From Devosia litorisediminis (GTDB lineage: Bacteria > Pseudomonadota > Alphaproteobacteria > Rhizobiales > Devosiaceae): a DNA stretch of 64,000 nucleotides. The position numbers were made by a program, and so were the translations under genes. Location of the stretch: the NCBI RefSeq assembly GCF_018334155.1, contig NZ_JAGXTP010000001.1, positions 1-64,000 on the forward strand, in the 5' to 3' direction. Below, piece after piece: positions 17,142-26,384 of the stretch. Numbering within the stretch: position 1 is the stretch's first letter; the number at the start of each line of letters is the position of its first letter. The notes beneath the pieces were generated by a model that saw only the letters and a program-made list of their open reading frames with translations, was not told where the DNA came from and searched no databases.

Positions 17142-18538
17142 CGATATCCAGCTTCCGTGCCGAACTCGGCGACATTCCTGTTGAAGACCATCCCCGCATT
17201 GTGCAGCAGCGCAGCCGCGATCACTATTGGTACTCGCCCGTGCTCAAGGCCAAGCTTGATCATGTGACCGCAGAGATCGTTGTTTCCCCGCGCAACAATG
17301 AAGAGGTCAAAACGGTGCTGCGGGCGGCCTTCAAGCACGGCATCGCGATCACGCCGCGCGGCGCGGGTACCGGCAATTATGGCCAGGCCATGCCGCTATC
17401 GGGCGGCGCGATGCTCAACCTGATGAATATGGACAAGGTGCTCGAAATCAAGCCGGACCGGGTGCGGGCGCAAGCCGGTGCGGTGATGGAAAAAATCGAT
17501 CAGGAAACGATCGCTGCGGTGGGTGGTGAATTGCGCTTTCACCCCTCGACCTATCGCATGGCTTCGATCGGCGGCTTCATCGCCGGTGGGTCAGGTGGCG
17601 TCGGTTCGGTCCGCTGGGGCGGCCTGCGCAATCTGGGCAGCATATTGGGGCTCAAGGTCATAACCTGCGAGGCCGAGCCGCGTGAACTCGATCTGGTGGG
17701 AGAGGACATTCTCAAGGTGGCCCATGCCTATGGCACCAATGGGATCATCGTTGAAGCAGAGATGCCGCTGGCGCCAGCCCATGGCTGGATCGACATGGTG
17801 GTGGGCTTTGACAACTATATGGATGCCAGTCGCTTTGCCCTGGGCGTGGCGCTGCAGGACGGTCTGCTGGTCAAGGAAGTCTCGACTTATGCGGCCCCGA
17901 TTCCGGAGGCCTATTTCAATCGCCACAAACCCTATCTCAAGGATGGTCAGTCGGTTGTGCTGCTGATGGTGGCGCCGGTGGCCGCCGATGCGATGACGCT
18001 GTTTGTCAGCCATCACAAGGGTGATCTGCGATACCGCTCCGACAAGGCGACCGAAGAAGAACTCAAGCGCCTGCCGCCGGTCTATGAACTGGCGTGGAAC
18101 CATACGACGCTACGTGCGCTCAAGGTGGATCCGACCATCACCTATTTGCAGACGCGCTATCCCAGCCTTGAGCATCTGGAAAAGATTATCTCGCTGCTGG
18201 GCGATGAATTGCCCATGCATATCGAGGTGACGCGCCAGGATGGCGTGGTCACTTTGGCGGGGCTGCCACTGGTGCGATACACAACCGAGGCGCGGCTGGA
18301 TGAGATTGTGGCCATTCATGAAGCCAATGGGTGCGATGTGTTCAATCCACACCGCTATACGCTCGAAGAAGGTGGCATGAAGCGCACTGACCAGAAGCAG
18401 CTCGATTTCAAGCGACAGTCCGATCCAAAGGGTATTCTGAACCCCGGCAAGATGGTGGCTTGGGAGAATCCGGATTTTGATTTTTCGGCAGGCAAGGTCT
18501 GGCTGTTTGATGGTCTCAACTCGGTAGGAGCCGCCTGA
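17138..18538 (+). CDS. FAD-linked oxidase (FAD_binding_4 / glycolate-oxidase-like)
   Basis: A 466-residue flavoprotein. The N-terminal FAD_binding_4 (PCMH) domain shows ITPRGAGTGNYGQAMPLSGG and FHPSTYRMASIGGFIAGGSGG; a C-terminal substrate-capping region ends in FNPHRYTLEEGG and DPKGILNPGKM. Such enzymes oxidise hydroxy acids, amines or ring carbons using FAD. The GTG start overlaps the preceding stop (GTGA), and the next gene overlaps this stop, so it is tightly coupled to the CodA-like hydrolase and a flavodoxin-fold reductase. The substrate is unknown. Confidence 0.85.
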   Translation: MTISSFRAELGDIPVEDHPRIVQQRSRDHYWYSPVLKAKLDHVTAEIVVSPRNNEEVKTVLRAAFKHGIAITPRGAGTGNYGQAMPLSGGAMLNLMNMDKVLEIKPDRVRAQAGAVMEKIDQETIAAVGGELRFHPSTYRMASIGGFIAGGSGGVGSVRWGGLRNLGSILGLKVITCEAEPRELDLVGEDILKVAHAYGTNGIIVEAEMPLAPAHGWIDMVVGFDNYMDASRFALGVALQDGLLVKEVSTYAAPIPEAYFNRHKPYLKDGQSVVLLMVAPVAADAMTLFVSHHKGDLRYRSDKATEEELKRLPPVYELAWNHTTLRALKVDPTITYLQTRYPSLEHLEKIISLLGDELPMHIEVTRQDGVVTLAGLPLVRYTTEARLDEIVAIHEANGCDVFNPHRYTLEEGGMKRTDQKQLDFKRQSDPKGILNPGKMVAWENPDFDFSAGKVWLFDGLNSVGAA

Positions 18539-19128
18539 TGCGTGTCCATGTCATTCACGCACACCCGGTGGAAACAAGCTTTAACCGCGCCTTGTTCAAT
18601 GCCGCGGTTGATAGCCTGGCCAAGGCCGGGCACAGCGTCGACGCGCTCAATCTTTATGATGAGGAATTCCCCGCCGTGCTGACCCGCGAAGAGCGTCTGG
18701 GCTATCACGAGGTGCCGGACAATATCACGCCGGCCATCGCCCCTTACGTCGAGCGTCTGCGCGCGGCAGACGCGCTGGTCGTGGTGCATCCGGTGTGGAA
18801 TTATGGCTATCCGGCCATTCTAAAAGGCTATTTCGACCGGGTATTCGTGCCTGGGGTGTCCTTCACCATGGAAGGGGGCGACGACCGAGGGCGGCTGGTT
18901 CCATGCTTGACCAACATCAGGAAAGTCGCGTTCATCACCAGCTATGGTGGCAATCGGCTGCGCAGCTGGGTGATGGGTGATCCGCCGCGCCGGCTGGCTA
19001 TGCGCTGGGGCTGGGCAACCTTTCGGTCCCGACCACGCTATCTGGCACTGTACGACATGAACAACTGCACGCCGACCAGACTGGAGGGGTTCATTGATAA
19101 TGTCCGCACAGAGATGAGCGCCTTCTAG
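18538..19128 (+). CDS. NAD(P)H-dependent flavodoxin-fold reductase (NQO1-like)
   Basis: A 196-residue Flavodoxin_2 protein: N-terminal HAHPVETSFNRAL for the FMN/FAD phosphate, HPVWNYGYPAILKGYFDRV and the SYGGNRLRSW flavin loop. The family reduces quinones or flavins with NAD(P)H in the cytosol. It is the last gene of the transport/hydrolase/oxidase operon, so it may supply reduced flavin or remove a quinone-like product of that pathway. The ATG overlaps the oxidase stop (TGATG). Confidence 0.85.
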   Translation: MRVHVIHAHPVETSFNRALFNAAVDSLAKAGHSVDALNLYDEEFPAVLTREERLGYHEVPDNITPAIAPYVERLRAADALVVVHPVWNYGYPAILKGYFDRVFVPGVSFTMEGGDDRGRLVPCLTNIRKVAFITSYGGNRLRSWVMGDPPRRLAMRWGWATFRSRPRYLALYDMNNCTPTRLEGFIDNVRTEMSAF

Positions 19129-19232
19129 TCGTACCCCACAAGCTGCTCCGCGCGTAATACTTGACACCTCTGCTCTGGATTTTTCCGGTAGCAGGCCAAT
19201 TTCGCTTGGGTAATTTATGGGCTGCAGGAAGT

Positions 19233-19248
19233 TTGACTAAAAGGTCAA
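19233..19248. promoter_or_regulatory. Operator-like inverted repeat upstream of the BMP operon
   Basis: TTGAC and GTCAA arms are separated by six bases (TAAAAG), about 90 bases ahead of the BMP binding-protein start. The left arm could also be a -35 element. No regulator gene lies next to it, so the cognate factor is unknown. Confidence 0.4.
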
Positions 19249-19335
19249 TTTTCGTCTTGCCAAGGTCCTGCACTTGCCTCCTAGATAGGCGGCAGGGAAG
19301 CTTGGGCAGAATTTGCACAACCATGGGAAAGTCAG

Positions 19336-20331
19336 ATGACCGATAAACTGAAATTGGGCAGACGCGCGTTCGTTACGACGATGGCGCTCGCAACAACGCT
19401 GGCATTGTCCGTTCCAACCTGGGCACAGGACGTGCTCAAGGTTGCGGCGATCTGGACGGTTCCGGTGGAGCAGCAATGGGCGAGCCGCCTGCACAATGCG
19501 CTGGTGGCTGCCGATGAGCGTGGCGACATTGAGTATGTCTACTCGGAGAACACCTCCAATACCGATTATGAGCGCGTGATGCGTGAATATGCCGAGCAGG
19601 GGATTGGCCTGCTGGTCGGTGAAGCGTTTGGCGTCGAGCAGCCGGCTCGCGAAGTGGCCGCCGAATATCCCGAGATCAAGTTTTTGATGGGCTCCTCACT
19701 GCCGCCGGCCGAGCCCAATTTCGCAACCTTCGACAACTTCATCCAGGAGCCAAGCTATCTCACCGGAATGATCGCTGGCGCCAAGACAGAAACCAATATG
19801 ATCGGCATGGTTGGCGGATACGCCATTCCCGAAGTGAACCGGTTGATGAACGCTTTCATGGCCGGGGCGCTGTCGGTTAATCCGGATGCCAAGTTCTCGG
19901 TCAACTTCATCAACTCCTGGTACGATCCCCCAAAGGCCAAGGAAGCGGCCTTTGCCATGGTCGATGCAGGTGCTGATATTCTTTACGCCGAACGTTTTGG
20001 TGTGTCCGATGCGGCCAAGGAACGGGGCATTCTGGCGATCGGCAATGTCATCGACACGGCTGCCGATTATCCCGGCACCATTCTGGCCAGCGCGCTCTGG
20101 CATGGCGAGCCCATGATCGATCAGGCCATTGCTGATGTGAAGGATGGCAGCTTTTCCGCCAGCGACTACGGAATCTACGCCTTCATGAAATATGGCGGCT
20201 CGAGCATGGTTGCCGATGCTGATTTGGCCGGTGCCGACGTAGTGGCTGCCGCTGAAGCCAAGGGCGCTGAAATTACCGCCGGGACCTTCGAGGTCGAAAT
20301 CGACGACACCGAGCCCAGCTCGACAATGTAG
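19336..20331 (+). CDS. BMP-family ABC transporter substrate-binding protein
   Basis: A 331-residue PnrA/BMP-type periplasmic receptor. The N-terminus has a twin-arginine-like signal (GRRAFVTTM, hydrophobic core, TWAQ). Family blocks include LLVGEAFGVEQPAREVAAEYP, QEPSYLTGMIAGAKT and ANPDAKF-like NPDAKFSVNFINSW. BMP receptors bind nucleosides or nucleobases. This first gene of the operon is followed by a hairpin and then the ATPase and two permeases of a CUT2-like nucleoside ABC transporter plus a CodA homologue, which makes a nucleobase or nucleoside ligand likely. Confidence 0.87.
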   Translation: MTDKLKLGRRAFVTTMALATTLALSVPTWAQDVLKVAAIWTVPVEQQWASRLHNALVAADERGDIEYVYSENTSNTDYERVMREYAEQGIGLLVGEAFGVEQPAREVAAEYPEIKFLMGSSLPPAEPNFATFDNFIQEPSYLTGMIAGAKTETNMIGMVGGYAIPEVNRLMNAFMAGALSVNPDAKFSVNFINSWYDPPKAKEAAFAMVDAGADILYAERFGVSDAAKERGILAIGNVIDTAADYPGTILASALWHGEPMIDQAIADVKDGSFSASDYGIYAFMKYGGSSMVADADLAGADVVAAAEAKGAEITAGTFEVEIDDTEPSSTM

Positions 20332-20338
20332 TCTTGTT

Positions 20339-20361
20339 GCCGGGCGCCAGATGCGCCCGGC
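20339..20361 (+). promoter_or_regulatory. Intercistronic hairpin after the binding-protein gene
   Basis: A perfect 9-bp GC stem (20339-20347 with 20353-20361) has a 5-base loop and no T-tract. It lies between the BMP receptor and the ATPase gene. Such elements usually stabilise the upstream mRNA or attenuate read-through, giving more receptor than membrane components. Confidence 0.6.
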
Positions 20362-20381
20362 ACAACATGCCTGGGGGATTT

Positions 20382-21929
20382 ATGCAGCAGGCTGACGTCG
20401 TGCTTTCGCTTGAGGGCATCACCAAGCGTTTTGGCAAGCTCGTGGCCAATGATGGGCTTGATCTGAGCCTGGCGCGCGGCGAGATACTGGCCCTGCTGGG
20501 CGAGAATGGCGCCGGCAAGACCACGCTGATGAATATCCTGTTCGGCCATTATGTGCAGGATGCCGGAATGGTCCGCGCGGCCGATCAGGCCGGTGCATTG
20601 CAGACATTGCCCAGTGGATCGCCAGGTGCGGCGCTGGACGCCGGTATCGGCATGGTGCACCAGCATTTTACTCTGGCCGAGAACCTGACGGGCCTGGACA
20701 ATATCCGGCTGGGCACCGAGCCATTGCTGGCGCTGGGTGGGCGTCGTGCTGCTGCACGCAAGAAGGTGCAGCAGATCATTGCCGAAAGCGGGCTGGAGGT
20801 CGATCTTGACCGCCGCGTGGCAAGTCTGACCGTAGGCGAGAAGCAGCGGATTGAAATTCTCAAGGCGCTCTATCGCGATGTTCGTGTGCTTATACTGGAT
20901 GAGCCGACGGCCGTGCTGACTCCGCAGGAAGCCGATGGGCTGTTTGTGGTGCTGCGTCGACTGGCCGAGAACGGGTTGGGCGTGATCTTCATCTCCCACA
21001 AGCTGGGCGAAGTGCTGGCCGTCTCGCACCGCATCATGGTGCTGCGCGCCGGCCGCAAGGCCGGGGAATTGGTGACCGCAGATGCAGATCGCCGCGCCAT
21101 TGCCGATCTGATGGTGGGCAAGGCTGTTGCCGAAGTCAGCCGCACCGCGGCGAGCCCAGGCAAGACGCTGCTTGAATTTGACGATGTGCATTTGCGGCAA
21201 TCATCAAACCGGCAATCGCTTCGCGGCGTCAGCTTTGCGCTGCGGGCTGGCGAGATTGTTGGCCTTGCGGGCGTTTCCGGCAATGGTCAGGCCGGTATTG
21301 CGGCGCTGATTTCTGGGTTGTCGGTGCCCGATCAAGGGGCGTTGCGCCTATACGGCAAGCCCGTCACTCAGTCCGACCCGCGCACGCTGGTCGCGGCCGG
21401 GGTGGCCCGCATGCCCGAGGATCGCCAGCATGACGGCGTGGTGGGCACGATGAGCGTGGCCGACAATATTGCCATTGAAGAGATTCGTGCCGATGGTTTT
21501 TCGCGCTTCGGGCTGCTCGACCGCAAGGCGATGCGGACCCGCGCCAGCAGTGCCATCACCGATTACGATATTCGCTGCCCGGGGCCAGAGGCCGAAGCGC
21601 GGCTGCTTTCGGGCGGCAATGTACAAAAGCTGATCTTGGCGCGAGTGCTCGAGCGTGCCCCTCGCGTCATTTTGGCAAATCAGCCGACGCGGGGGCTCGA
21701 TGTGGGGGCGCAATCTGAGATTCATCGTCGCATAATTGCTGCCCGCGATCGTGGTGCAGCCGTGCTGGTGATCTCCGAGGATCTCGATGAATTGTTTGCG
21801 CTGGCTGACCGGTTTCTGGTTATCCATGCCGGAGAGGTCAGCGAAGCGGACCCTTCCAGCGCGCTGGACCGGGGCACGGTTGGGCTATTGATGGCCGGAC
21901 AGTCCGGGAATGTGGCGGTGTCCGTATGA
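20382..21929 (+). CDS. BMP-type ABC transporter ATP-binding protein (two ATPase domains)
   Basis: About 515 residues; the ATG at 20382 after CTGGGGG is chosen, since the longer frame from a TTG at 20334 runs through the hairpin. Two fused ATPase halves are seen. The first has Walker A GENGAGKTT and Walker B LILDEPTAVLTPQE; the second is degenerate, with a replaced Walker A (GVSGNGQ) and a signature LLSGGNVQKL followed by ANQPTRGLD, as is usual for sugar and nucleoside ABC ATPases. Start and stop overlap or closely abut its operon neighbours. Confidence 0.9.
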   Translation: MQQADVVLSLEGITKRFGKLVANDGLDLSLARGEILALLGENGAGKTTLMNILFGHYVQDAGMVRAADQAGALQTLPSGSPGAALDAGIGMVHQHFTLAENLTGLDNIRLGTEPLLALGGRRAAARKKVQQIIAESGLEVDLDRRVASLTVGEKQRIEILKALYRDVRVLILDEPTAVLTPQEADGLFVVLRRLAENGLGVIFISHKLGEVLAVSHRIMVLRAGRKAGELVTADADRRAIADLMVGKAVAEVSRTAASPGKTLLEFDDVHLRQSSNRQSLRGVSFALRAGEIVGLAGVSGNGQAGIAALISGLSVPDQGALRLYGKPVTQSDPRTLVAAGVARMPEDRQHDGVVGTMSVADNIAIEEIRADGFSRFGLLDRKAMRTRASSAITDYDIRCPGPEAEARLLSGGNVQKLILARVLERAPRVILANQPTRGLDVGAQSEIHRRIIAARDRGAAVLVISEDLDELFALADRFLVIHAGEVSEADPSSALDRGTVGLLMAGQSGNVAVSV

Positions 21930-23008
21930 GCTTTCGTCTTGAACCCCGCGCAGATGCCTCCTTTGCGCTCAAGCTGATGGTGTCGTGCGGCGCCGGGTTG
22001 GCGGCGTTGCTGCTGGTGGCCATTCCCGTGCTGTTTGCCGGTGCCGCGCCCTTTGAGGCTTATGGCTTGATTATTCAGGGCGCGTTCGGCTCGATGTTTG
22101 CCCTGTCTGAAACCCTGACCCGCGCCACGCCGCTGATCCTTACCGGACTGGCGGCCGCGGTCGCCTTCCGGGCCAAGCTGTGGAATATCGGGGCCGAGGG
22201 ACAGCTCTATATCGGGGCGCTGGCCGCGGTTCTCATAGGCGGTGGTCTGCTACAACTGCCGGCGGCGCTGCTTATTCCCACAGTGATGATTGCCGGCTTC
22301 ATTGCCGGCGGATTGATGATGGTGGTGCCGGCCATCCTCAAGCAGCGCTTCGGCGCCGATGAGGTGGTGGTGACGCTGCTGCTCAATTTCGTCGTCATTC
22401 TGCTGGTGCAAATGCTGATCGAGGGCCCGCTGAAGGACCCGTTGGCGATGGGGTGGCCGCAATCGGTGCCGTTGCTGGCGGAGGCGCGGCTGCCAAAGCT
22501 GCTGCCGCGTCTGCGCATGCATTGGGGGCTGGTGATCGGGGTGGCTTCGGCACTGCTGCTTTGGGTCATGGTGCGCAAGACGGTACTGGGCTTTGAAATT
22601 CAGGCGGTGGGCGAGAACAAGGCCGCGGCCCGGTTTGCCGGTATTCCGGTCAATGCCACCATGCTCAAAGTGGCGCTGTTTTCGGGTGGTCTGGCGGGGC
22701 TGGCCGGGGTTAGCGAAGTTGCCGGCGTAAAGGGGTATCTCTCGGCTGATCTGTCGCCGGGCTTTGGTTATTCAGGGATCGTGGTCGCCATGTTGGCGGG
22801 GCTGTCGCCCATCGGCACGGTCTTTGCGGCGATCTTCGTGGCGGCCGTGTTTGTCGGTGCGGATTCGATGAGCCGGGCTACTGGCATCTCCAATTACTTA
22901 GCGGACCTTGTGGTGGCGCTTTCTCTGCTGTGCGTACTGGTCGGCGGCTTTTTTCTACGCTTCCGCATTCGCTACGAAGCAGCGGCCAGGCCGGCTGGAG
23001 GCGCCTAG
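21926..23008 (+). CDS. BMP-type ABC transporter permease 1
   Basis: A 360-residue membrane protein of the BPD_transp_2 family with about nine to ten hydrophobic helices and the cytosolic coupling region (VGENKAAARFAGIPVNATMLKVALFSGGLAGLAG; first half FRAKLWNIGAEGQ). It pairs with the next gene to make the heterodimeric channel. ATGA overlap with the ATPase stop. Confidence 0.9.
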   Translation: MSFRLEPRADASFALKLMVSCGAGLAALLLVAIPVLFAGAAPFEAYGLIIQGAFGSMFALSETLTRATPLILTGLAAAVAFRAKLWNIGAEGQLYIGALAAVLIGGGLLQLPAALLIPTVMIAGFIAGGLMMVVPAILKQRFGADEVVVTLLLNFVVILLVQMLIEGPLKDPLAMGWPQSVPLLAEARLPKLLPRLRMHWGLVIGVASALLLWVMVRKTVLGFEIQAVGENKAAARFAGIPVNATMLKVALFSGGLAGLAGVSEVAGVKGYLSADLSPGFGYSGIVVAMLAGLSPIGTVFAAIFVAAVFVGADSMSRATGISNYLADLVVALSLLCVLVGGFFLRFRIRYEAAARPAGGA

Positions 23009-23011
23009 ATA

Positions 23012-23959
23012 ATGGATGTACTGCTTGAGATTTTCGGGTCTGCAAATTTCTGGGCTGCCGCCATCCGCATTGCCACGCCACTGATCTTTGGCGTGCTTGG
23101 GGCGCTGGTCTGCGAGCGCGCCGGGGTGCTCAATCTAGGCATTGAGGGCATTTTTGTTGCGGGCGCGATGGCGGGCTGGCTGGCGGTTTATCTTGGCGTG
23201 GGATTGTGGGGTGGGGTGCTGGTGGCTGCGTTGGCCGGGGCAGCCTTTGGTCTGTTGCACGCCTTCCTGACCGTCATTCTGGGGCTTTCCCAGCACGTCT
23301 CGGGCATTGGCATTACGCTGCTGGCGACCAGTCTGAGCTATTTCACCTATCGAACGGCCTTGCCCGATGTCAGTTCGCCGCCGCGCATTGTGCCATTCCA
23401 GCCACTGGATATTCCTGGTCTGACCGATCTGCCTTTTATCGGCCCGGTACTGTCGCAGCAGACATTGTTGACCGTGCTGGCTTTTGCCTTGGTGGGCGTG
23501 GTGGCGCTGGTGCTCTATCGCATGCCTCTGGGCCTGGCGATCCGCGCAGTGGGTGACAATCCCGCTGCCGTCGAGGCACAGGGGCTCTCGGTGCAGGGGC
23601 TGCGCATTGGCGCGGTCGTGGTCGGCTCGGCGCTGATGGCGCTGGGCGGGGCGTTTCTGACCATGTCGGCGTTCGACGCGTTTTTCTTTGGCATGGTCAA
23701 TGGCCGGGGGTGGATCTGCATTGCGCTGGTGGTGTTTGCTTCCTGGCAGCCCGGCAAGGCGCTGCTGGGGGCGCTGCTGTTTGGTGCCTTTGATGCATTC
23801 CAGATCCGGCTGCAGGCCGAGATTGGTCAGGTGGTGCCGGGCCAGGTGTTCCTGATGCTGCCCTATCTGCTCTCCATCGTGGCGCTTGTATTGGTTGCGC
23901 GGCGGGCCGACTATCCACGCGCGCTGCTGCAGCCCTGGTTCAAGGGCCAGCGTCACTAG
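23012..23959 (+). CDS. BMP-type ABC transporter permease 2
   Basis: A 315-residue BPD_transp_2 permease. N-terminal ATPLIFGVLGALVCERAGVLNLG is the family hallmark, and AVGDNPAAVEAQGLSVQGLR is the ATPase-contact region. It starts three bases after the first permease and precedes the deaminase by 21 bases. Confidence 0.9.
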   Translation: MDVLLEIFGSANFWAAAIRIATPLIFGVLGALVCERAGVLNLGIEGIFVAGAMAGWLAVYLGVGLWGGVLVAALAGAAFGLLHAFLTVILGLSQHVSGIGITLLATSLSYFTYRTALPDVSSPPRIVPFQPLDIPGLTDLPFIGPVLSQQTLLTVLAFALVGVVALVLYRMPLGLAIRAVGDNPAAVEAQGLSVQGLRIGAVVVGSALMALGGAFLTMSAFDAFFFGMVNGRGWICIALVVFASWQPGKALLGALLFGAFDAFQIRLQAEIGQVVPGQVFLMLPYLLSIVALVLVARRADYPRALLQPWFKGQRH

Positions 23960-23980
23960 TTCATGTCCTGAGGAATTACC

Positions 23981-25267
23981 GTGTTCGATCTCAAGCTCAC
24001 CAATGCCAGCCTTGCTGATGGCCGCACCGGCGTCGATATCGGTGTCAGCGCGGGGCGCATTGCCGCCATAGAGCCTCGGCTTGAGGGCGAGGCCGCTGAG
24101 GTGATCGACACCGAAGGGCAGTTGGTGTCGGCCCCGTTCGTGGATTGTCACTTCCACATGGACGCGACGCTATCCCTTGGTCTGCCACGCTACAACGAGA
24201 GCGGGTTGTTGCTCGAAGGCATCCAGATCTGGGGTGAACTCAAGCCGCTACTGACGCAGGAGGCGGTAATCGAGCGCGCCATGGCCTATTGCGATCTGGC
24301 GGTCAGCCAGGGGCTGCTGGCCATTCGGACCCATGTCGATATCTGTGATGACCGTCTGCTGGGCGTTGAGGCCCTTCTCGAAGTTCGCCGACTAGTCGCG
24401 CCCTATATCGACCTGCAATTGGTGGCCTTTCCACAGGATGGCTATTATCGCTCGCCCGGCGCGGTGGAGTTGCTCAATCGCGCCCTCGATATGGGCGTCG
24501 ATGTTGTCGGCGGCATTCCGCATTTCGAGCGCACCATGGCCGACGGTGCGGCAAGCGTCGAAGCGCTGTGCCGGATCGCGGCGGACCGTAATCTGCTGGT
24601 CGATATGCATTGCGACGAAACCGATGACCCGCTCAGCCGCCATATCGAGACACTGACCGCGCAGACGCAGCGCCTGGGGCTGGGTGGCCGCGTGGCTGGA
24701 TCGCACCTGACCTCGATGCACTCAATGGACAATTACTATGTGTCCAAGCTGCTGCCGCTAATGGCCGAGGCTGGCGTCGCTGCCATCGCCAATCCCAATA
24801 TCAATATCGGTATTCAGGGTCGGCACGACAGCTACCCCAAACGGCGCGGCATGACCCGCATCCCCGAAATGCTGACCTATGACATCACCTGCGCCTTTGG
24901 GCAGGACTGCATGATGGACCCCTGGTATTCGCTGGGCCAGGCCGACATGCTTGAGGTAGCCTCGATGGGTCTGCATGTTGCGCAGATGACCAGCCGCCAT
25001 GCCATGCGCCAGTGCTATGCGGCCGTTACCACCGGGCCGGCCAAAATCATGCATCTGGATGGCTATGGCGTGGAAGTTGGCTGCAAGGCCGACATGGTGT
25101 TGCTGCAGGCGACCAATCCGATTGATGCCATCCGGCTCAAGGCCACGCGACTAGCGGTGATTAAGTCGGGTCGCGTAATTTCGCGCACCGCACCCCGATT
25201 GAGCGCGCTGGGGCTGCCAGGGCGGCCACAGCGATTAGATCCATCGAGGGTCGGCCCGCAGGCTTGA
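23981..25267 (+). CDS. CodA-family deaminase, predicted 5-methylcytosine/cytosine deaminase
   Basis: A 428-residue amidohydrolase aligning with E. coli CodA at a constant offset of four residues: H57/H59 (E. coli H61/H63), Q152 (Q156), H210 and E213 (H214/E217), H242 (H246), D309 (D313). The position of E. coli D314 is C310 (FGQDCMMDPWYSLG), and H312 is Q308. Loss of Asp314 was the published marker used to find bacterial 5-methylcytosine deaminases among CodA homologues. Metal and catalytic residues are intact, so deamination of a pyrimidine is expected in the cytosol. The GTG start follows GAGGAA. It is the last gene of the BMP transporter operon, which would import the base or nucleoside. 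Confidence 0.88.
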   Translation: MFDLKLTNASLADGRTGVDIGVSAGRIAAIEPRLEGEAAEVIDTEGQLVSAPFVDCHFHMDATLSLGLPRYNESGLLLEGIQIWGELKPLLTQEAVIERAMAYCDLAVSQGLLAIRTHVDICDDRLLGVEALLEVRRLVAPYIDLQLVAFPQDGYYRSPGAVELLNRALDMGVDVVGGIPHFERTMADGAASVEALCRIAADRNLLVDMHCDETDDPLSRHIETLTAQTQRLGLGGRVAGSHLTSMHSMDNYYVSKLLPLMAEAGVAAIANPNINIGIQGRHDSYPKRRGMTRIPEMLTYDITCAFGQDCMMDPWYSLGQADMLEVASMGLHVAQMTSRHAMRQCYAAVTTGPAKIMHLDGYGVEVGCKADMVLLQATNPIDAIRLKATRLAVIKSGRVISRTAPRLSALGLPGRPQRLDPSRVGPQA

Positions 25268-26350
25268 TCAGACGGGCAGGCGGGAATTGCCGGTCTCGTC
25301 GAATACCACGGCGCCATCGGTGGCGATGGTGAGTTGCAGGGTCTGATCGGGCTTGAGGTCGTGATCCTTGTCGAGCACCACCAGCCAGCTTTCCCCCGAG
25401 GGCAGGCGCAGGCTGACATTGGTTTCATTGCCCAGCCGCTCGACCAGGCTGACCTGACCCACCAGATTGCCCGATGTAGTCAGTGTCAGATTGTGGGGCC
25501 GGATGCCCAGCGTGACCGTGTCACCGATCTTGAGACCATCAGTAGTGGCGGGAATGCTGGCGGAGGCAACGTCCTTGCTCGAGACCGTGACCGCGCCGGG
25601 GCCGATGGCCTCGATCATTACTTTGGTAAAGTTCATCTTGGGTGAACCGATAAAGCCGGCAACGAACAGATTGGCGGGCCGCTGATAGAGTTCGATGGGC
25701 GAGCCAACCTGCTGCACGACGCCGCCATTGAGCACCACGATCTTGTCGGCCAGCGTCATGGCCTCGACCTGGTCATGGGTCACGTAGATCATGGTGGCGC
25801 TGAGGTCCTGATGCAGCTTGGCCAACTCCATGCGCATGTCGACACGCAGTGCCGCATCGAGATTGCTCAGGGGCTCATCAAACAGGAACACCTCGGGCTG
25901 GCGCACGATGGCGCGGCCAATGGCGACGCGCTGGCGCTGGCCGCCCGAAAGCTGGCTGGGTTTGCGATCGAGCAGATGTTCCATCTGCAAGATGCGCGCG
26001 GCGTCACGGATCTTCTGGTCGCGCACATCCTTGGGGGTCTTGGCCAGCTTCAGCCCGAAGCCGACATTGTCATAGACCGTCATGTGCGGATAAAGCGCGT
26101 AGCTCTGGAACACCATGGCGATGCCGCGGTCGCGTGGCTCGACCTGATTGCACAGCACATCACCGATCCACAGTTCACCCGAGGTGATGTCCTCTAGCCC
26201 GGCGATCATGCGCAGCAGGGTGGACTTGCCGCAGCCCGAAGGGCCGACGAATACCACGAATTCGCCCTGCTTTACGGTGAGATCGACGCCCTTGATGACT
26301 TCGACTGCGCCATAGCTCTTATGCAGTGATTTGAGTTCGAGTCCGGCCAT
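25268..26350 (-). CDS. Sugar ABC transporter ATP-binding protein (UgpC/MsmK type)
   Basis: A 360-residue CUT1 ATPase. Walker [11 protein letters not shown]-loop [12 protein letters not shown], signature [14 protein letters not shown], Walker [13 protein letters not shown] and the H-loop YVTHDQ are present, then a C-terminal TOBE/regulatory domain (GIRPHNLTL). It is the last gene of the rhamnosidase transport operon and ends exactly where the convergent deaminase gene ends. Confidence 0.92.
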   Translation of the reverse strand: MAGLELKSLHKSYGAVEVIKGVDLTVKQGEFVVFVGPSGCGKSTLLRMIAGLEDITSGELWIGDVLCNQVEPRDRGIAMVFQSYALYPHMTVYDNVGFGLKLAKTPKDVRDQKIRDAARILQMEHLLDRKPSQLSGGQRQRVAIGRAIVRQPEVFLFDEPLSNLDAALRVDMRMELAKLHQDLSATMIYVTHDQVEAMTLADKIVVLNGGVVQQVGSPIELYQRPANLFVAGFIGSPKMNFTKVMIEAIGPGAVTVSSKDVASASIPATTDGLKIGDTVTLGIRPHNLTLTTSGNLVGQVSLVERLGNETNVSLRLPSGESWLVVLDKDHDLKPDQTLQLTIATDGAVVFDETGNSRLPV

Positions 26351-26384
26351 CTGCCTGCCCCTTCTGAATAGTGATAATTGCCAA

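Noticed and set aside
20175..21200. 341-codon antisense frame across the BMP receptor and ATPase genes
   Set aside because: It spans two well-supported genes and the intercistronic hairpin without any family signature.
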